From contig NZ_JAQFVF010000027.1 in the NCBI RefSeq assembly GCF_027789125.1, forward strand, positions 248,001 through 312,000: a DNA stretch of 64,000 nucleotides. The letters are read 5' to 3'. Shown piece by piece: positions 15,790 through 24,824 of the stretch. The translations under genes and the position numbers were made by a program. Source of the stretch: Paenibacillus aestuarii. Its GTDB lineage: Bacteria; Bacillota; Bacilli; Paenibacillales; NBRC-103111. Numbering within the stretch: position 1 is the first letter of the stretch; every line of letters begins with the position of its first letter. Below the pieces are notes generated by a model. That model ran no database searches, was not told where the DNA came from, and saw nothing but the letters and a program-made list of their open reading frames with translations.

Positions 15790-17157
15790 ATGTTGGACAT
15801 GAAATGGATTCGTACGCATCAAGAGCAAGTGGAAGCAGCAGCACGCCATAAAGGGATGCTGGATTTTAATGTAGCGGAGCTGCTGGAGACGGAGGAGCAG
15901 CGGAGAGAGCTGGGGCAGCGTGTGGATGTACGGCGGGCGGAGCGGAACCGCGCCTCGGCGGAAATTGCCCGGCTGATGCGGCAGAAGCAAAGCGAAGGAG
16001 CCGGGGGGCGTGAGGAGCTGGCTGAGGCAGATCTGCGTGAGGGGCAAGTTGAGGCGGAGCGGGGAGAGTGGCAGGCTGAGGTTGAGAAGCGGAAGGAGCA
16101 GGTGCGCGTATGCAACACTGCATTGGTCGCTCTGGAGGCGGAGCTTGCGAAAGTAGATGCGCGTTTTCAAGCGTTGCAGCTGCTTGTGCCGAATATCGCT
16201 TCGCCGGATACGCCGATTGGGGCATCGGATGCCGATAATGTGCAGATTAAAGTCGTGGGCGAGCCCACAGCGTTTGTGTTCGAACCGCGTGATCATGTTC
16301 AGCTGGGCGAGGCGCTCGACATCATCGACATCCCGCGAGGTGTGAAGGTGGCCGGCACGCGCAACTATTACCTGAAGGGGATGGGGCTCTATTTGCACAG
16401 GGCAGTGCAGCAGCTGGCGATTGATGTGCTTGCGGATCGCGGATTTACGGTCATGGATGTGCCGTTAATGGTTCGGGAAGAGGCGCTGGTGAATGCGGCC
16501 TTTTTCCCTGGCGGGAAAGACCAAACGTATGAGCTGGACGGCGAGAACAAGTGGCTTGTCGGCACATCGGAAGGGCCGCTGGTGTCGTACTTTGCGAACG
16601 AAATCGTCGATTTGTCGCAAGGGCCGATCCGGCTGGCAGGGGTTTCGAACTGCTTCCGCAAAGAAGCGGGGTCGGCCGGAAGAGATGTTCGCGGGCTGTA
16701 CCGCGTACACCAGTTCGCGAAAGTAGAGCAAGTCGTGATTTGCCTGAACGACCCGCAAGTCGCCGAGCAGATGCTGGACGAAATTACGCGCAATGCTGAG
16801 CATATTTTGCAGCTGCTGGAGCTTCCATATCGGATCGTCGCCGTTTGTACAGGGGATATGGGCAGCAAAAACTACAAACAATACGATATCGAAACATGGA
16901 TGCCGAGCCGAGGAAATTACGGTGAAACGCACTCGTCGTCGAGCTTGCTCGATTATCAAGCGCGCCGCTGCGGGATACGCTATTCGCACCCGGATGGGGG
17001 GCTGCAGTATGGCTACACACTCAATAATACTGCGGTGGCGACCCCGCGTATCTTAATCCCGCTGCTGGAAAATCATCAGCAGGAGGACGGATCGATCTAC
17101 ATTCCGCCTGCGCTGCGGCCTTATATGCGGGGAATGGCATCGATCCCTGCGCGTTAA
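15790..17157 (+). CDS. serS: Seryl-tRNA synthetase, divergent T-box-controlled copy
   Basis: 455 residues against about 425 for the family; the extra length lies mostly in the N-terminal coiled-coil arm (about 30-125). It charges tRNA-Ser with serine in the cytosol. The serine-site motif is GTSEGPL (~257-263; TSE kept, usual Val replaced by Gly). Motif 2, CFRKEAGSAGRDVRGLYRVH, is canonical. Motif 3 reads NNTAVATPRILIPLLEN where E. coli has NGSGLAVGR, keeping the Arg. The ATG at 15790 has AAAGGAG 11 nt upstream; the frame extends back through the T-box but that part is leader. Likely a second SerRS, since the main gene usually lies near the origin. Confidence 0.88.
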   Translation: MLDMKWIRTHQEQVEAAARHKGMLDFNVAELLETEEQRRELGQRVDVRRAERNRASAEIARLMRQKQSEGAGGREELAEADLREGQVEAERGEWQAEVEKRKEQVRVCNTALVALEAELAKVDARFQALQLLVPNIASPDTPIGASDADNVQIKVVGEPTAFVFEPRDHVQLGEALDIIDIPRGVKVAGTRNYYLKGMGLYLHRAVQQLAIDVLADRGFTVMDVPLMVREEALVNAAFFPGGKDQTYELDGENKWLVGTSEGPLVSYFANEIVDLSQGPIRLAGVSNCFRKEAGSAGRDVRGLYRVHQFAKVEQVVICLNDPQVAEQMLDEITRNAEHILQLLELPYRIVAVCTGDMGSKNYKQYDIETWMPSRGNYGETHSSSSLLDYQARRCGIRYSHPDGGLQYGYTLNNTAVATPRILIPLLENHQQEDGSIYIPPALRPYMRGMASIPAR

Positions 17158-17292
17158 AGGGCTGCCGGATGCGGACGGCAATTTGCATGTTTGGCGACGG
17201 ATCACGTGCTATCTTGCCGAAAATGCAGAATAGCAGCCGCCCGAGCGCCTCCAAGCGGCCAGCCACCAAGGCAACCGAGGCCGCCGCATAAC

Positions 17293-17342
17293 AAAAAGGC
17301 TGCCCCAAGCCATCGCAGATGGCGTTGTGGGGCAGCCTTTTT
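17293..17342. terminator. Bidirectional terminator after serS
   Basis: AAAAAGGCTGCCCCA and TGGGGCAGCCTTTTT form a 15-bp stem with T-runs on both strands, between convergent serS and the dehydrogenase gene. The preceding 135 nt after serS hold nothing recognisable. Confidence 0.92.
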
Positions 17343-17363
17343 CCGTCGGAGCTCCCGCAGCTC

Positions 17364-18317
17364 CTAGTAGCCCTCGCGCAGGTCGACGACGTTCATCATC
17401 TCACCGCCATCGAGCATAGCACGGATGTTGTGATACACAATCGCTGAGGCACGCTCGGTGTAATGAGCCGAGGAGCCGGCGATATGCGGGGTGACGATGA
17501 CGTTATCCATGCCCCAGAGCGGGGATGAAGCCGGCAACGGCTCCTTCTCGAACACGTCAAGCGCCGCCCCGGCCAGCTTGCCTTCTTGTAAAGCGGCGAT
17601 GAGCGCCTGCTCATCGATGACATCACCGCGCGCCAGGTTGATCAGGAAGGCGCTGGATTTCAGCAGAGCCAGATGCTCACGGGTGATAAAGCGCTGCGTC
17701 TTGGCCGTGCTAGGCAGCAGCAGCACGACAAAATCGCTTTGTGACAGCAGCTGGGTAAGTCCTTCTTCACCGCTCACGGTCACATCAAAAGCGGGCTGTG
17801 GCTTGCCGGACCGGTTGAGGCCGATCACTTGCATATCGAACGCTTTCGCTTTGCGGGCGACAGCTTCGCCGATGGCACCGGCGCCGACGATGCCGACTGT
17901 TTTCCCATGCAGCTCGCCAAAAGCAAGCGTATGATCCCACACCGACTTCATCTGGTTATCATGCAGTTGGTTCGTTTTGCGTACCCACTGCAGCATTAAG
18001 CTGATCGTAAATTCACTCATTTGAATCGTATGCACACCGCGTGCGTTCGTCAGCACAATATGGCGTTCTGCCAGCTGCTGAAGCGGCAGCTTATCTACGC
18101 CGGCGGACAGCGTCTGTACCCATTTCACGTTAGGCGCCAGTTGCAGCGCTTCCGGATTGATCCGGCCAGCGGTTACAATAACATCCGCCTCGGGGAGCAC
18201 GGAATGGGCTTCTTCGGAACTTTTGAACCAGTGGAATTGCACGCGATTATGCAAATCGGCTGGCAGATGCTCCTGTAAATATGTCAGATCCATGCCAGTT
18301 AACGCGACGATCTTCAT
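17364..18317 (-). CDS. D-isomer-specific 2-hydroxyacid dehydrogenase
   Basis: 317 residues. The NAD(P)-binding motif is VGIVGAGAIGEAVARKAKAF (~140-159). The catalytic Arg lies in INLARGDVID, the Glu in DVFEKEPLP and the His in VTPHIAGSS, all in the expected order. The enzyme interconverts 2-ketoacids and D-2-hydroxyacids in the cytosol; the particular acid is not readable. ATG at 18317 with AGGAG 12 nt upstream. It is a single gene flanked by terminators. Confidence 0.88.
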   Translation of the reverse strand: MKIVALTGMDLTYLQEHLPADLHNRVQFHWFKSSEEAHSVLPEADVIVTAGRINPEALQLAPNVKWVQTLSAGVDKLPLQQLAERHIVLTNARGVHTIQMSEFTISLMLQWVRKTNQLHDNQMKSVWDHTLAFGELHGKTVGIVGAGAIGEAVARKAKAFDMQVIGLNRSGKPQPAFDVTVSGEEGLTQLLSQSDFVVLLLPSTAKTQRFITREHLALLKSSAFLINLARGDVIDEQALIAALQEGKLAGAALDVFEKEPLPASSPLWGMDNVIVTPHIAGSSAHYTERASAIVYHNIRAMLDGGEMMNVVDLREGY

Positions 18318-18424
18318 GACTAGCTTCAGCTCCTTTTATATGCTCTGGTGGCTATGTAGTTCAATATCAGGTCTATTCTGCTAACATGATAAACAATCCG
18401 CTAGGTGATGTAAACAAAAGAAGC

Positions 18425-18463
18425 AAAAACCCCCTAAACCTATATGATTTAGGGGGCCTTTTG
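18425..18463. terminator. Bidirectional terminator
   Basis: CCCCCTAAA and TTTAGGGGG form a perfect 9-bp stem flanked by AAAAA on one side and CCTTTT on the other, between the dehydrogenase promoter region and the end of the DUF4015 gene. It most likely ends the DUF4015 transcript. Confidence 0.85.
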
Positions 18464-18502
18464 GGGACCTTTAAGGGGTCTAGACGGGCCTAGATGGCTA
18501 AC

Positions 18503-19696
18503 TTAATAATTCACACCGGCCGTATAATTGTTATTGGCATTCCACAGAAGGAACTCATCCACGCCGTTTTCTTTCAAAGCGCGAATCTGTTCTTCAACTT
18601 CATGTTTGCCGTATTTGATATAGCCCGGAACCCACGATGCGGTGAAGTCTTGGATCCATGGCCTCACGACAGGTTTCCAGCCTTTTTTATCGATTTCTGC
18701 TAGTTTCTTCTCCGTATCGATGGAAGCGCCATTAATCGTGGCATACGGATTTGCGTCAGGTACTTTGGAACCGAACCAGCCTGTGCTGTAATGACTCGGA
18801 TAGATCATAGGGCTGATGACGTCGACGTTCTGCGAGATCTTCTCGAAATCCTGACCGATGCCTTCGGCAGCAGGGACGGAAGCGGCATAGCCGAAAATAT
18901 CAACGGACACGCGCACGCCGAGCGGTTGGAGCTGTTCTTTGGCATATTTCACAAAAGAAGCGACAGCTTCAATACGGCTACGCTCGTCCTTCGTATATTT
19001 CAGGATATCGGCTCTTTTCTCAAAGCCTTCAGGGAAGCGGACGTAATCAAACTGGATTTCTTTAAAACCGGCTTTCACAGCCTCTTTGGCTACGGCGATA
19101 TTGTAATCCCATACTTCTTTGTTGTACGGATTGACGAAGCTGTCCGGCGGGTTCTTGCTGTTCCCCCATAGCGTACCGTCAGGGTTGACGAAGGAAAGTT
19201 CGGGTTTCTTTTTGGCAAGCACCGTATCTTTAAACACAACAATCCGGGCAATCGGATAGATTTGATGCTCATTCAAAGTGTTCATCAAGCCAGGCATGTC
19301 GCCGATAATCTTTTGTGTGGTGCCCATGGCATCCAGTTCAGGATTCCCGGTTTCCCAAGTTATGTAGCCCCAGTCGTCCTTCACGTCGATAACCATAGCG
19401 TTGAGCTCCGTATCATCCATCAGTTTGACGAGCGTGTTCAGGCGGCTGCCGCCGGCACTGTGCGCTGTGGAGTAAATGCCCTTGACTTTTGGGGCATCTT
19501 TCTGGGGATCGAGTTTGTTGACGGGAGCTAAGGGGTCAAAAGCTACGGACGAATCCGTCCCTTGCGGCGGTGCGGTTTGAACAATGGCATTCTTCGCATT
19601 CATCGATGCTTGAACCAATTGATCAAAGTTGGCGTCCGGATTTGCAGCGTTGACACTGCCCCAGATCATGGCAAGTGATGCCAATAAAATTTCCAT
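18503..19696 (-). CDS. Putative secreted glycoside hydrolase (DUF4015 family)
   Basis: 397 residues. A hydrophobic N-terminus (MEILLASLAMIWGSVNA) looks like a weak signal peptide. The rest fits DUF4015, a TIM-barrel family related to glycosidases: VKGIYSTAHSAG, NAMVIDVKDDWGYITW, IARIVVFKDTVLA, FKEIQFDYVRFPEGF, VSVDIFGYAAS, DVISPMIYPSHY and PVVRPWIQDF fall in order. The acidic residues in IQFDYVRFPEG and VDIFGY are the likely active-site area. ATG at 19696 with AGAGG 11 nt upstream; an ATG at 19717 has no site. Probably acts on an extracellular polysaccharide; substrate unknown. Confidence 0.83.
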   Translation of the reverse strand: MEILLASLAMIWGSVNAANPDANFDQLVQASMNAKNAIVQTAPPQGTDSSVAFDPLAPVNKLDPQKDAPKVKGIYSTAHSAGGSRLNTLVKLMDDTELNAMVIDVKDDWGYITWETGNPELDAMGTTQKIIGDMPGLMNTLNEHQIYPIARIVVFKDTVLAKKKPELSFVNPDGTLWGNSKNPPDSFVNPYNKEVWDYNIAVAKEAVKAGFKEIQFDYVRFPEGFEKRADILKYTKDERSRIEAVASFVKYAKEQLQPLGVRVSVDIFGYAASVPAAEGIGQDFEKISQNVDVISPMIYPSHYSTGWFGSKVPDANPYATINGASIDTEKKLAEIDKKGWKPVVRPWIQDFTASWVPGYIKYGKHEVEEQIRALKENGVDEFLLWNANNNYTAGVNY

Positions 19697-19864
19697 GTTG
19701 AATAAGTCCTCTCCCATCTATGAATCTAGCTTTTATTATAAAGCAAGAGAAGGGCTCCGAACATAGGAAATTTGTAGAGGATTGTAGAAGAAAGGCGGTT
19801 TTTTCCTGGGCGTAGAGGCGGTTTGATCGGGAAGTCTTGCAGCGGGGTTTCAGCAAAAATATGA

Positions 19865-19899
19865 AAAAACACCCGATGGCAAGAGATGCCGGGTGTTTT
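19865..19899. terminator. Terminator after tatA
   Basis: AAAACACCCG and CGGGTGTTTT with inner GGCA/TGCC form a stem with T-runs on both strands, just after the tatA stop. It can also insulate the divergent DUF4015 promoter region. Confidence 0.85.
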
Positions 19900-19903
19900 G
19901 GTT

Positions 19904-20131
19904 TTATTTCTGATTTTGACTTGTTTCGGTTTGCGCGACTTCAGGATTCACTTCTTTACGAACAGGCAGCTCTTCAGCTGAAGTATTGCCGCTGTTGCCG
20001 GTAGTTGCATCTTTGAACTCGCGAAACATTTTACCAAATCCACGACCAAGCTCAGGCAGTTTGTTAGGCCCGAACAGCAGAAGGGCGACGAGTGCAATCA
20101 AAATGATGTGCCAAGGAGAAAATGCTCCCAT
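19904..20131 (-). CDS. tatA: Twin-arginine translocase subunit TatA/TatE
   Basis: 75 residues. The N-terminal helix SPWHIILIALVALLLFGP is followed by the diagnostic FGPNKLPELGRGFGK amphipathic region and a charged tail (TSAEELPVRKEV...). TatA oligomers form the pore that moves folded proteins with RR signals across the membrane. The ATG at 20131 has GGAGGTG 7 nt upstream; the frame is open upstream but that start has no site. No tatC lies nearby, so this is either a stand-alone tatA or a paralogue. Confidence 0.9.
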   Translation of the reverse strand: MGAFSPWHIILIALVALLLFGPNKLPELGRGFGKMFREFKDATTGNSGNTSAEELPVRKEVNPEVAQTETSQNQK

Positions 20132-20243
20132 ATCAGACACCTCCAACATTTCATTCAATTTCAACTTATTCTATCATACCATGTTCCCAGGATAAACTAT
20201 ACACCCTAATTATTACAAACCCATTAACTTTCAAGAAATTTGC

Positions 20244-20280
20244 AAAAAAAGACGCCCTTTAATGATAAAAGGCGTCTTTA
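20244..20280 (-). terminator. Terminator overlapping the end of a small gene
   Basis: AAAGACGCC and GGCGTCTTT form a 9-bp stem with a short loop. The stem overlaps the last codons of the 20259-20453 gene and is followed on the minus strand by a long T-run. Confidence 0.8.
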
Positions 20281-20453
20281 TGGTGTTCAGAAATGCTGAA
20301 CTGTATAATTTCCATCACATCTTCTGCCGCGAGCGCCTCCAAACCGTATCGGAGAACGATCTCGGAATCGAGCTCATAGCTGGTTAGAAAAGGGTATAAC
20401 TCAGGTGTTAATTTCATCACAATCCTGGATAACTTGACTGTCTCCACAAGCAT
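20259..20453 (-). CDS. Small hypothetical protein
   Basis: 64 residues, soluble and acidic (LTPELYPFLTSYELDSEIVLRYGLEALAAEDVMEII), probably helical. The ATG at 20453 follows GGAAGGGTG very closely; a start at the GTG one codon upstream, or at the later ATG beginning MKLTPEL, is possible. A putative extended -10 box about 85 nt upstream and the terminator at its end support a real monocistronic gene. No family recognised. Confidence 0.55.
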   Translation of the reverse strand: MLVETVKLSRIVMKLTPELYPFLTSYELDSEIVLRYGLEALAAEDVMEIIQFSISEHHKDAFYH

Positions 20454-20537
20454 CACCCTTCCCAATCATAAGATTAGAATAAGACCTAACGCCTGAATCA
20501 TAAGGATGAACCAGAACTATATGAAATTACAATTCTT

Positions 20538-20543
20538 ATTATA
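20538..20543 (-). promoter_or_regulatory. Putative extended -10 promoter element
   Basis: On the minus strand TGCTATAAT is a perfect extended -10, with no good -35 at the right distance. It would give the small gene at 20453 a leader of about 80 nt. Confidence 0.45.
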
Positions 20544-20585
20544 GCACAGTTTCACGGAGAAAGAAGGGACAGTTTTCACGTCTTT

Positions 20586-21407
20586 TCATTTATGTTTGCG
20601 GAATTCGCCGAGAACGCCGACTGTTTCCACAATATTGACAAAAGCTCTCGGGTCAACTTCTTTAATAATTCTTCGCAGTTCGACAAGCTCATACTTCGTT
20701 GTAACAGTCATCAGCATGTCATGCTGCTGCTTCGTAAAGGCGCCTTCGGTCTTGACCAAAGTGACGCCGCGGGGGATCTGCATCAACCGCTGCAGCAGCT
20801 CCTCCTTCTGTTTGGTGACGATGAACGCTGTCACTTTCACGTGGCTGATATGTATCATATCGACAACTTTTCCGCTGATGAAGATAGCCAGCATGGAGAA
20901 GAGGGCGAGATCCCAGTTCTGCTTATAGTAGCCGAGGATGAAAATGACAAAGCCGTTCAAGCCGGAGAGCACGGTGCCAAGCGGAAAATCATAGCGTCTG
21001 GTCAGAATGGAACCGACGATGTCGAAGCCGGCCGTAGAGCCGCCGATACGCAGAGTAATGCCGCTGCCGATCCCGATCAGCACGCCGCCGAAGACCGCGC
21101 CCAGCATGGGTTCCTTGGCCACGACACTGGTAGGAATAATCTGCATCATCCATACCGTTAATAACACAGAGAGAACGCTGATGATGATGAATCTTCGTCC
21201 TAATTTGATCAAGCCCCAAAACAAAAGCGGTAAATTAAAGATAAAATAAAGAAAACTGATATCCCAATTCGTAAAATAGCCGATAATCATGGCAATTCCG
21301 GAGACACCGCCGCTAAGCAGCTGGTGCGGAATCAGGAACATGTTGAAGCCAACCGCGACGAGCAGTGCGCCAACTAGCGTAACAAGGACGTCTAGCGCGT
21401 GTTTCAA
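20586..21407 (-). CDS. YitT family membrane protein (DUF161 + DUF2179)
   Basis: 273 residues. Five to six hydrophobic helices (about 5-185) are of the YitT/DUF161 type, with the repeats GGVSGIAMIIGYFTNWDIS and GGSTAGFDIVGSI. The cytosolic DUF2179 domain follows (KVTAFIVTKQKEEL...MPIPRG-like GVTLVKTEGAFT...VDPRAFVNI), ending in FRKHK. The transported or sensed compound is unknown. The TTG at 21407 is chosen because AGAGGTG lies 7 nt before it; the TTG at 21413 is too close. Confidence 0.88.
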   Translation of the reverse strand: MKHALDVLVTLVGALLVAVGFNMFLIPHQLLSGGVSGIAMIIGYFTNWDISFLYFIFNLPLLFWGLIKLGRRFIIISVLSVLLTVWMMQIIPTSVVAKEPMLGAVFGGVLIGIGSGITLRIGGSTAGFDIVGSILTRRYDFPLGTVLSGLNGFVIFILGYYKQNWDLALFSMLAIFISGKVVDMIHISHVKVTAFIVTKQKEELLQRLMQIPRGVTLVKTEGAFTKQQHDMLMTVTTKYELVELRRIIKEVDPRAFVNIVETVGVLGEFRKHK

Positions 21408-21523
21408 ACCCAATCACCTCTAAAATAGTATGCAGCATAATGCCAGTATAATTCATTCTTACAAAAGTTCAACCATTATTTAACCGCCGTTCAATAGTGC
21501 ACCGCGCCGAAATGATAAACAGC

Positions 21524-21554
21524 AAAAAAGCCAAACCCTGCGAAGGGCCTGGCT
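21524..21554 (-). terminator. Terminator after the DUF4247 gene
   Basis: AGCCA/TGGCT and CCCT/AGGG enclose a GCGA tetraloop, and six T follow on the minus strand. It closes the DUF4178-DUF4247 unit. Confidence 0.8.
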
Positions 21555-21580
21555 ATGGCTATCATGTAATCATTTGATGA

Positions 21581-22288
21581 TCAGCGTCGCTTGAATGAGC
21601 CTGAGCGCGTGCTCGTGCTCGGCTTGCTGCCGGACGGTTTGGTCACCTTGCTTGGCGTGGAGCCGTCATTGCGGCGGGTCGTGGAACTGCTGCCCGTATT
21701 CGGAGTGCCCGTTCCGCTGTTGAAGTTCCCCGTCCGGTTGGACGTTGTCGGCGCCTTGTCCTTCGCAGGCGGAGCGGTAGCCGTTCCACTGCCGGAGCTG
21801 TAAGCCGGTGTTCGCGTGTAGCCTCTGTAATCGTAATTCGTCCGATTGTTAAACCAGCTGCCGCCGAAGATGGATTGAAGCAGGGAGGCGGTCAGAAACC
21901 CTTGCAGGAACGAAGAATCATAATGGCTTCGTGCATATTGAATGCTGTCAATCTGAACAAGTGTATTGCTGTTTTCCTTGGGATCCTTCTGAATATTGAT
22001 GACCTTATCGTCATAGAGCAAGAACATTTGGTCTTCCGAGTCTTTGCTCTTTTCTTTCGGCGGTTCTTGCGCGGCCAGCTCAGTTGCAACCGTAGGGACA
22101 TTCTTGCCTTCGACGGAATAAACCTTGGACAGATTGCTCCCATTCCCGTCAACACTTACCAAGGGATATTGGTTTTTGATATAACTGGCAGCGTCAGCGC
22201 CACAGGCGGTCAGCAGGGAAAGGATCAATAGGAAAGCGAGCCATGGTGTCCATCTTTTCACCGGGGTATGCCTCCTTCCGTGCTTCAT
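21581..22288 (-). CDS. DUF4247 family lipoprotein
   Basis: 235 residues. The signal peptide ends in a lipobox (SLLTAC, Cys ~29), so the protein is probably lipid-anchored outside the membrane. The domain reads YPLVSVDGNGSNLSKVY, MFLLYDDKVINIQKDP, VQIDSIQYARSHYDSSFLQG, all typical of DUF4247. The C-terminal third is a disordered Ser/Thr/Gly/Pro-rich tail ending in basic residues (GSFKRR), which may contact the wall. It lies 52 nt downstream of a DUF4178 gene on the same strand, a pairing I recall from other Firmicutes. Function unknown. Confidence 0.82.
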   Translation of the reverse strand: MKHGRRHTPVKRWTPWLAFLLILSLLTACGADAASYIKNQYPLVSVDGNGSNLSKVYSVEGKNVPTVATELAAQEPPKEKSKDSEDQMFLLYDDKVINIQKDPKENSNTLVQIDSIQYARSHYDSSFLQGFLTASLLQSIFGGSWFNNRTNYDYRGYTRTPAYSSGSGTATAPPAKDKAPTTSNRTGNFNSGTGTPNTGSSSTTRRNDGSTPSKVTKPSGSKPSTSTRSGSFKRR

Positions 22289-22340
22289 TACATTCTATGC
22301 GTGATCTGGCTATATGCAGTACACAGGCAGCTGGGGGACT

Positions 22341-22871
22341 TTACGATTTCAAAAATTTGATCTGGCTGCCCAGAGTGCGTTCGCCTTCAAGCGCCACAAA
22401 CTTGCCGTCTTGCCACTGCAGGAAGAAAAAACGGTTGTCGGGGCCGAAATAACGCCAGAACGTGATTTCGTCTCCGCTGCGGAAATCGGTATTTCCTTCG
22501 ACGCGGGTTGTATCGTTGCGGTAGTTTTCCAATTCGAATGTGGTTTCGCCATCCAGCTCTAACCGCGATGGAACGTCATTCGGATCGTCCAGAGACCCTT
22601 CAATAAAGCTGCAGATGAAGCAGTCATAGGTTCGCCCTTTTTCGACAATTAAACACTGAATGTTTTTTCCGCTTTGCAAATAATAAGCATATCGGTGAGG
22701 GGCGAAGCCGCGGTCAAAATAAATTACTTTACCGGAGATCACATACTCCTCTAAGTCTACGTTGACAATATCTCCAACTTGCGCTTCTTCAAGCGGATTG
22801 CCTGCAGGAGCAGTGTTTGTTTCCTGTTTTTGACTGCGCAGAATATTGCTGACTCGTTTGAAAATGGACAT
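22341..22871 (-). CDS. DUF4178 domain-containing protein
   Basis: 176 residues, soluble. Features of DUF4178 are the opening VGDIVNVDLEEYVISGKVIYFD, the aromatic YYLQSG, LELDGETTFELENY and the C-terminal EITFWRYFGPDNRFFFLQWQDGKF, giving a beta-rich fold. The ATG at 22871 has AGGAGAG 6 nt upstream. It is the first gene of a two-gene unit with the DUF4247 lipoprotein. No polyamine synthase or DUF350 gene, which often accompanies these, is in the window. Function unknown. Confidence 0.8.
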   Translation of the reverse strand: MSIFKRVSNILRSQKQETNTAPAGNPLEEAQVGDIVNVDLEEYVISGKVIYFDRGFAPHRYAYYLQSGKNIQCLIVEKGRTYDCFICSFIEGSLDDPNDVPSRLELDGETTFELENYRNDTTRVEGNTDFRSGDEITFWRYFGPDNRFFFLQWQDGKFVALEGERTLGSQIKFLKS

Positions 22872-22983
22872 AAAAAACTCTCCTCTATTCCATATGTCGT
22901 TCTTCTTTCTTATACGTTAGAGTATGCATTAGGTTTCGTTCTCATTTGGGATATAAGCCCTCTGGAAATATGAGTATGAACTG

Positions 22984-22992
22984 TGCTATAAT
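22984..22992 (+). promoter_or_regulatory. Extended -10 promoter upstream of the RNA helicase gene
   Basis: TGCTATAAT is a perfect extended -10 without a clear -35. Transcription would begin near 22999, leaving a long leader of about 145 nt before the helicase start, as is common for cold-responsive helicase genes. Confidence 0.6.
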
Positions 22993-23145
22993 ATTCGAGA
23001 TATTCTTAAGGGCGGCCGGTTGGATCATGAATGATGTGTTTATGCATTCCACTAAGAAACTATAGATAACGGATAGGAAGTCGTACTTAAGGGTAAAAAA
23101 GATACAAGGCATTAGCCTGCCCTGTACAAAAGGAGATTGAATAGA

Positions 23146-24753
23146 TTGAAAACATTTCAAGAATTTGGTTTAGAGCCAAAGGTTCTACGCGCAATTACGG
23201 AGATGGGCTTTGAAGAGTCCACGCCGATTCAGGAGAAAACAATTCCGCTGGCAATGGAAGGCCGCGATTTGATTGGGCAAGCACAAACAGGTACGGGTAA
23301 AACAGCCGCTTTCGGTATTCCGTTGGTTAACAAAATCAACATTGCGGAAGAGCGCATCTCCGCTCTCATCATGTGCCCGACACGTGAGTTGGCGATTCAG
23401 GTAGCTGAAGAGATTGAGAAACTGGGCCGCTTCAAGGGTATCCGTTCCCTGCCGATCTATGGCGGACAGGATATCGTAAAACAAATCCGCGCTCTTAAGA
23501 AGAAACCACAAATTATCATTGGTACGCCCGGACGTCTCCTTGACCATATCAACCGTAAGACGATTAAATTGGACGATGTAAGAACGGTAATTTTGGACGA
23601 AGCTGACGAGATGCTGGATATGGGCTTCATGGAAGATATCCAATCCATTCTTAGCCTAGTTCCGGAAGAGCGTCATACGATGCTGTTCTCCGCTACAATG
23701 CCGGCTAATATCCAGAAGCTGGCACAACAGTTCCTGAGCAATCCAGAGCATGTGTCCGTGATCCCGAAACAAATCAGCGCACCGTTGATTGATCAAGCAT
23801 ACATCGAATTGCATGAAAAGCAGAAATTCGAAGCGCTTAGCCGTTTGCTGGACATGGAAGCACCTGAACTGGCAATCATCTTCGGCCGTACGAAGCGCAG
23901 AGTCGATGAGCTGGCTGAAGCTTTGCAAAAGAGAGGCTATGCGGCTGAAGGCTTGCACGGCGACCTTTCGCAAAATCAACGTGACAACGTAATGAGAAAA
24001 TTCCGTGACGGCAGCATCGACGTGCTCGTAGCTACGGACGTAGCTGCACGCGGTCTGGACGTTTCCGGCGTAACACACGTTATTAACTTCGACCTTCCGC
24101 AAGATCCGGAAAGCTACGTGCACCGTATCGGTCGTACAGGCCGCGCAGGTAAAGAAGGTACAGCTTGGACGTTCGTGACGCCAAGAGAGATCGATCACCT
24201 GCACTTCATCGAGAAAGTAACGCGTCACCGCATCAACAAGAAGCCACTGCCAAGCTTGGCTGAGGCGATTGAAGGCAAGCAAAAAATGACGGCAGAGCGC
24301 ATTCTGGACGTTATGCAAAATGAAACGCATGCCGAGTTCAAAGGTCTAGCAATCCAAATGCTGGAGCAGTACGATTCCGTGAATCTGCTTGCTGCGGCAA
24401 TGAAGCTGCTGACTGGCGAGAAGAAAGAAGTCGAAATCGAACTTACACCGGAAGAGCCAATCCGTGCAAGAAAGAAAAAATTCGACGTTCGCAGCTCTGG
24501 CCGACGTGTTGGCGGCGGCGGTGGCTACGGCAACTCCGGAGAGCGCAGATATGACCGCGACCGTCAAGGCGGCGGCGGATATGGCAACAACTCCGGTTCC
24601 CGTTACCCGCGTAAAGACGGCGGCAGAGAGTACGGCTCCAGAGACGGCGAAGGACGCAGCTCTTCGAACCGCAACCGCGAGTACGGCAATGGCGGCAACC
24701 GTGACCGTTCGAGAGCGCCTCGCAAGAATGAAGAGACCCTTGTAAATAAATAA
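23146..24753 (+). CDS. cshA: DEAD-box ATP-dependent RNA helicase, CshA type
   Basis: 535 residues. The Q-motif is [20 protein letters not shown]; then come AQTGTGKT (46-53), [20 protein letters not shown] (~152), SAT and HRIGRTGR (~325). After the helicase core a CshA-like linker leads to a basic Gly/Arg/Ser/Asn-rich tail ([20 protein letters not shown] repeats) that binds RNA. Members unwind structured RNA in cold adaptation, ribosome assembly and the degradosome. The TTG at 23146 has AGGAG 10 nt upstream; a TTG at 23137 is too close. It has its own long leader and a terminator, so it is monocistronic. Confidence 0.92.
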   Translation: MKTFQEFGLEPKVLRAITEMGFEESTPIQEKTIPLAMEGRDLIGQAQTGTGKTAAFGIPLVNKINIAEERISALIMCPTRELAIQVAEEIEKLGRFKGIRSLPIYGGQDIVKQIRALKKKPQIIIGTPGRLLDHINRKTIKLDDVRTVILDEADEMLDMGFMEDIQSILSLVPEERHTMLFSATMPANIQKLAQQFLSNPEHVSVIPKQISAPLIDQAYIELHEKQKFEALSRLLDMEAPELAIIFGRTKRRVDELAEALQKRGYAAEGLHGDLSQNQRDNVMRKFRDGSIDVLVATDVAARGLDVSGVTHVINFDLPQDPESYVHRIGRTGRAGKEGTAWTFVTPREIDHLHFIEKVTRHRINKKPLPSLAEAIEGKQKMTAERILDVMQNETHAEFKGLAIQMLEQYDSVNLLAAAMKLLTGEKKEVEIELTPEEPIRARKKKFDVRSSGRRVGGGGGYGNSGERRYDRDRQGGGGYGNNSGSRYPRKDGGREYGSRDGEGRSSSNRNREYGNGGNRDRSRAPRKNEETLVNK

Positions 24754-24765
24754 GCATGAAATAGA

Positions 24766-24794
24766 GGCGAAGATCCGGAGGATCTTCGCCTTCT
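24766..24794 (+). terminator. Terminator after cshA
   Basis: GGCGAAGATCC and GGATCTTCGCC form a perfect 11-bp stem with a GGA loop, followed by TTCTGTT. Confidence 0.8.
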
Positions 24795-24824
24795 GTTCAA
24801 ATTATGATGATGTTTGGATTATTA

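Noticed and set aside
23656..24330. 224-codon frame opposite cshA
   Set aside because: Shadow of the helicase core; no translation signals.
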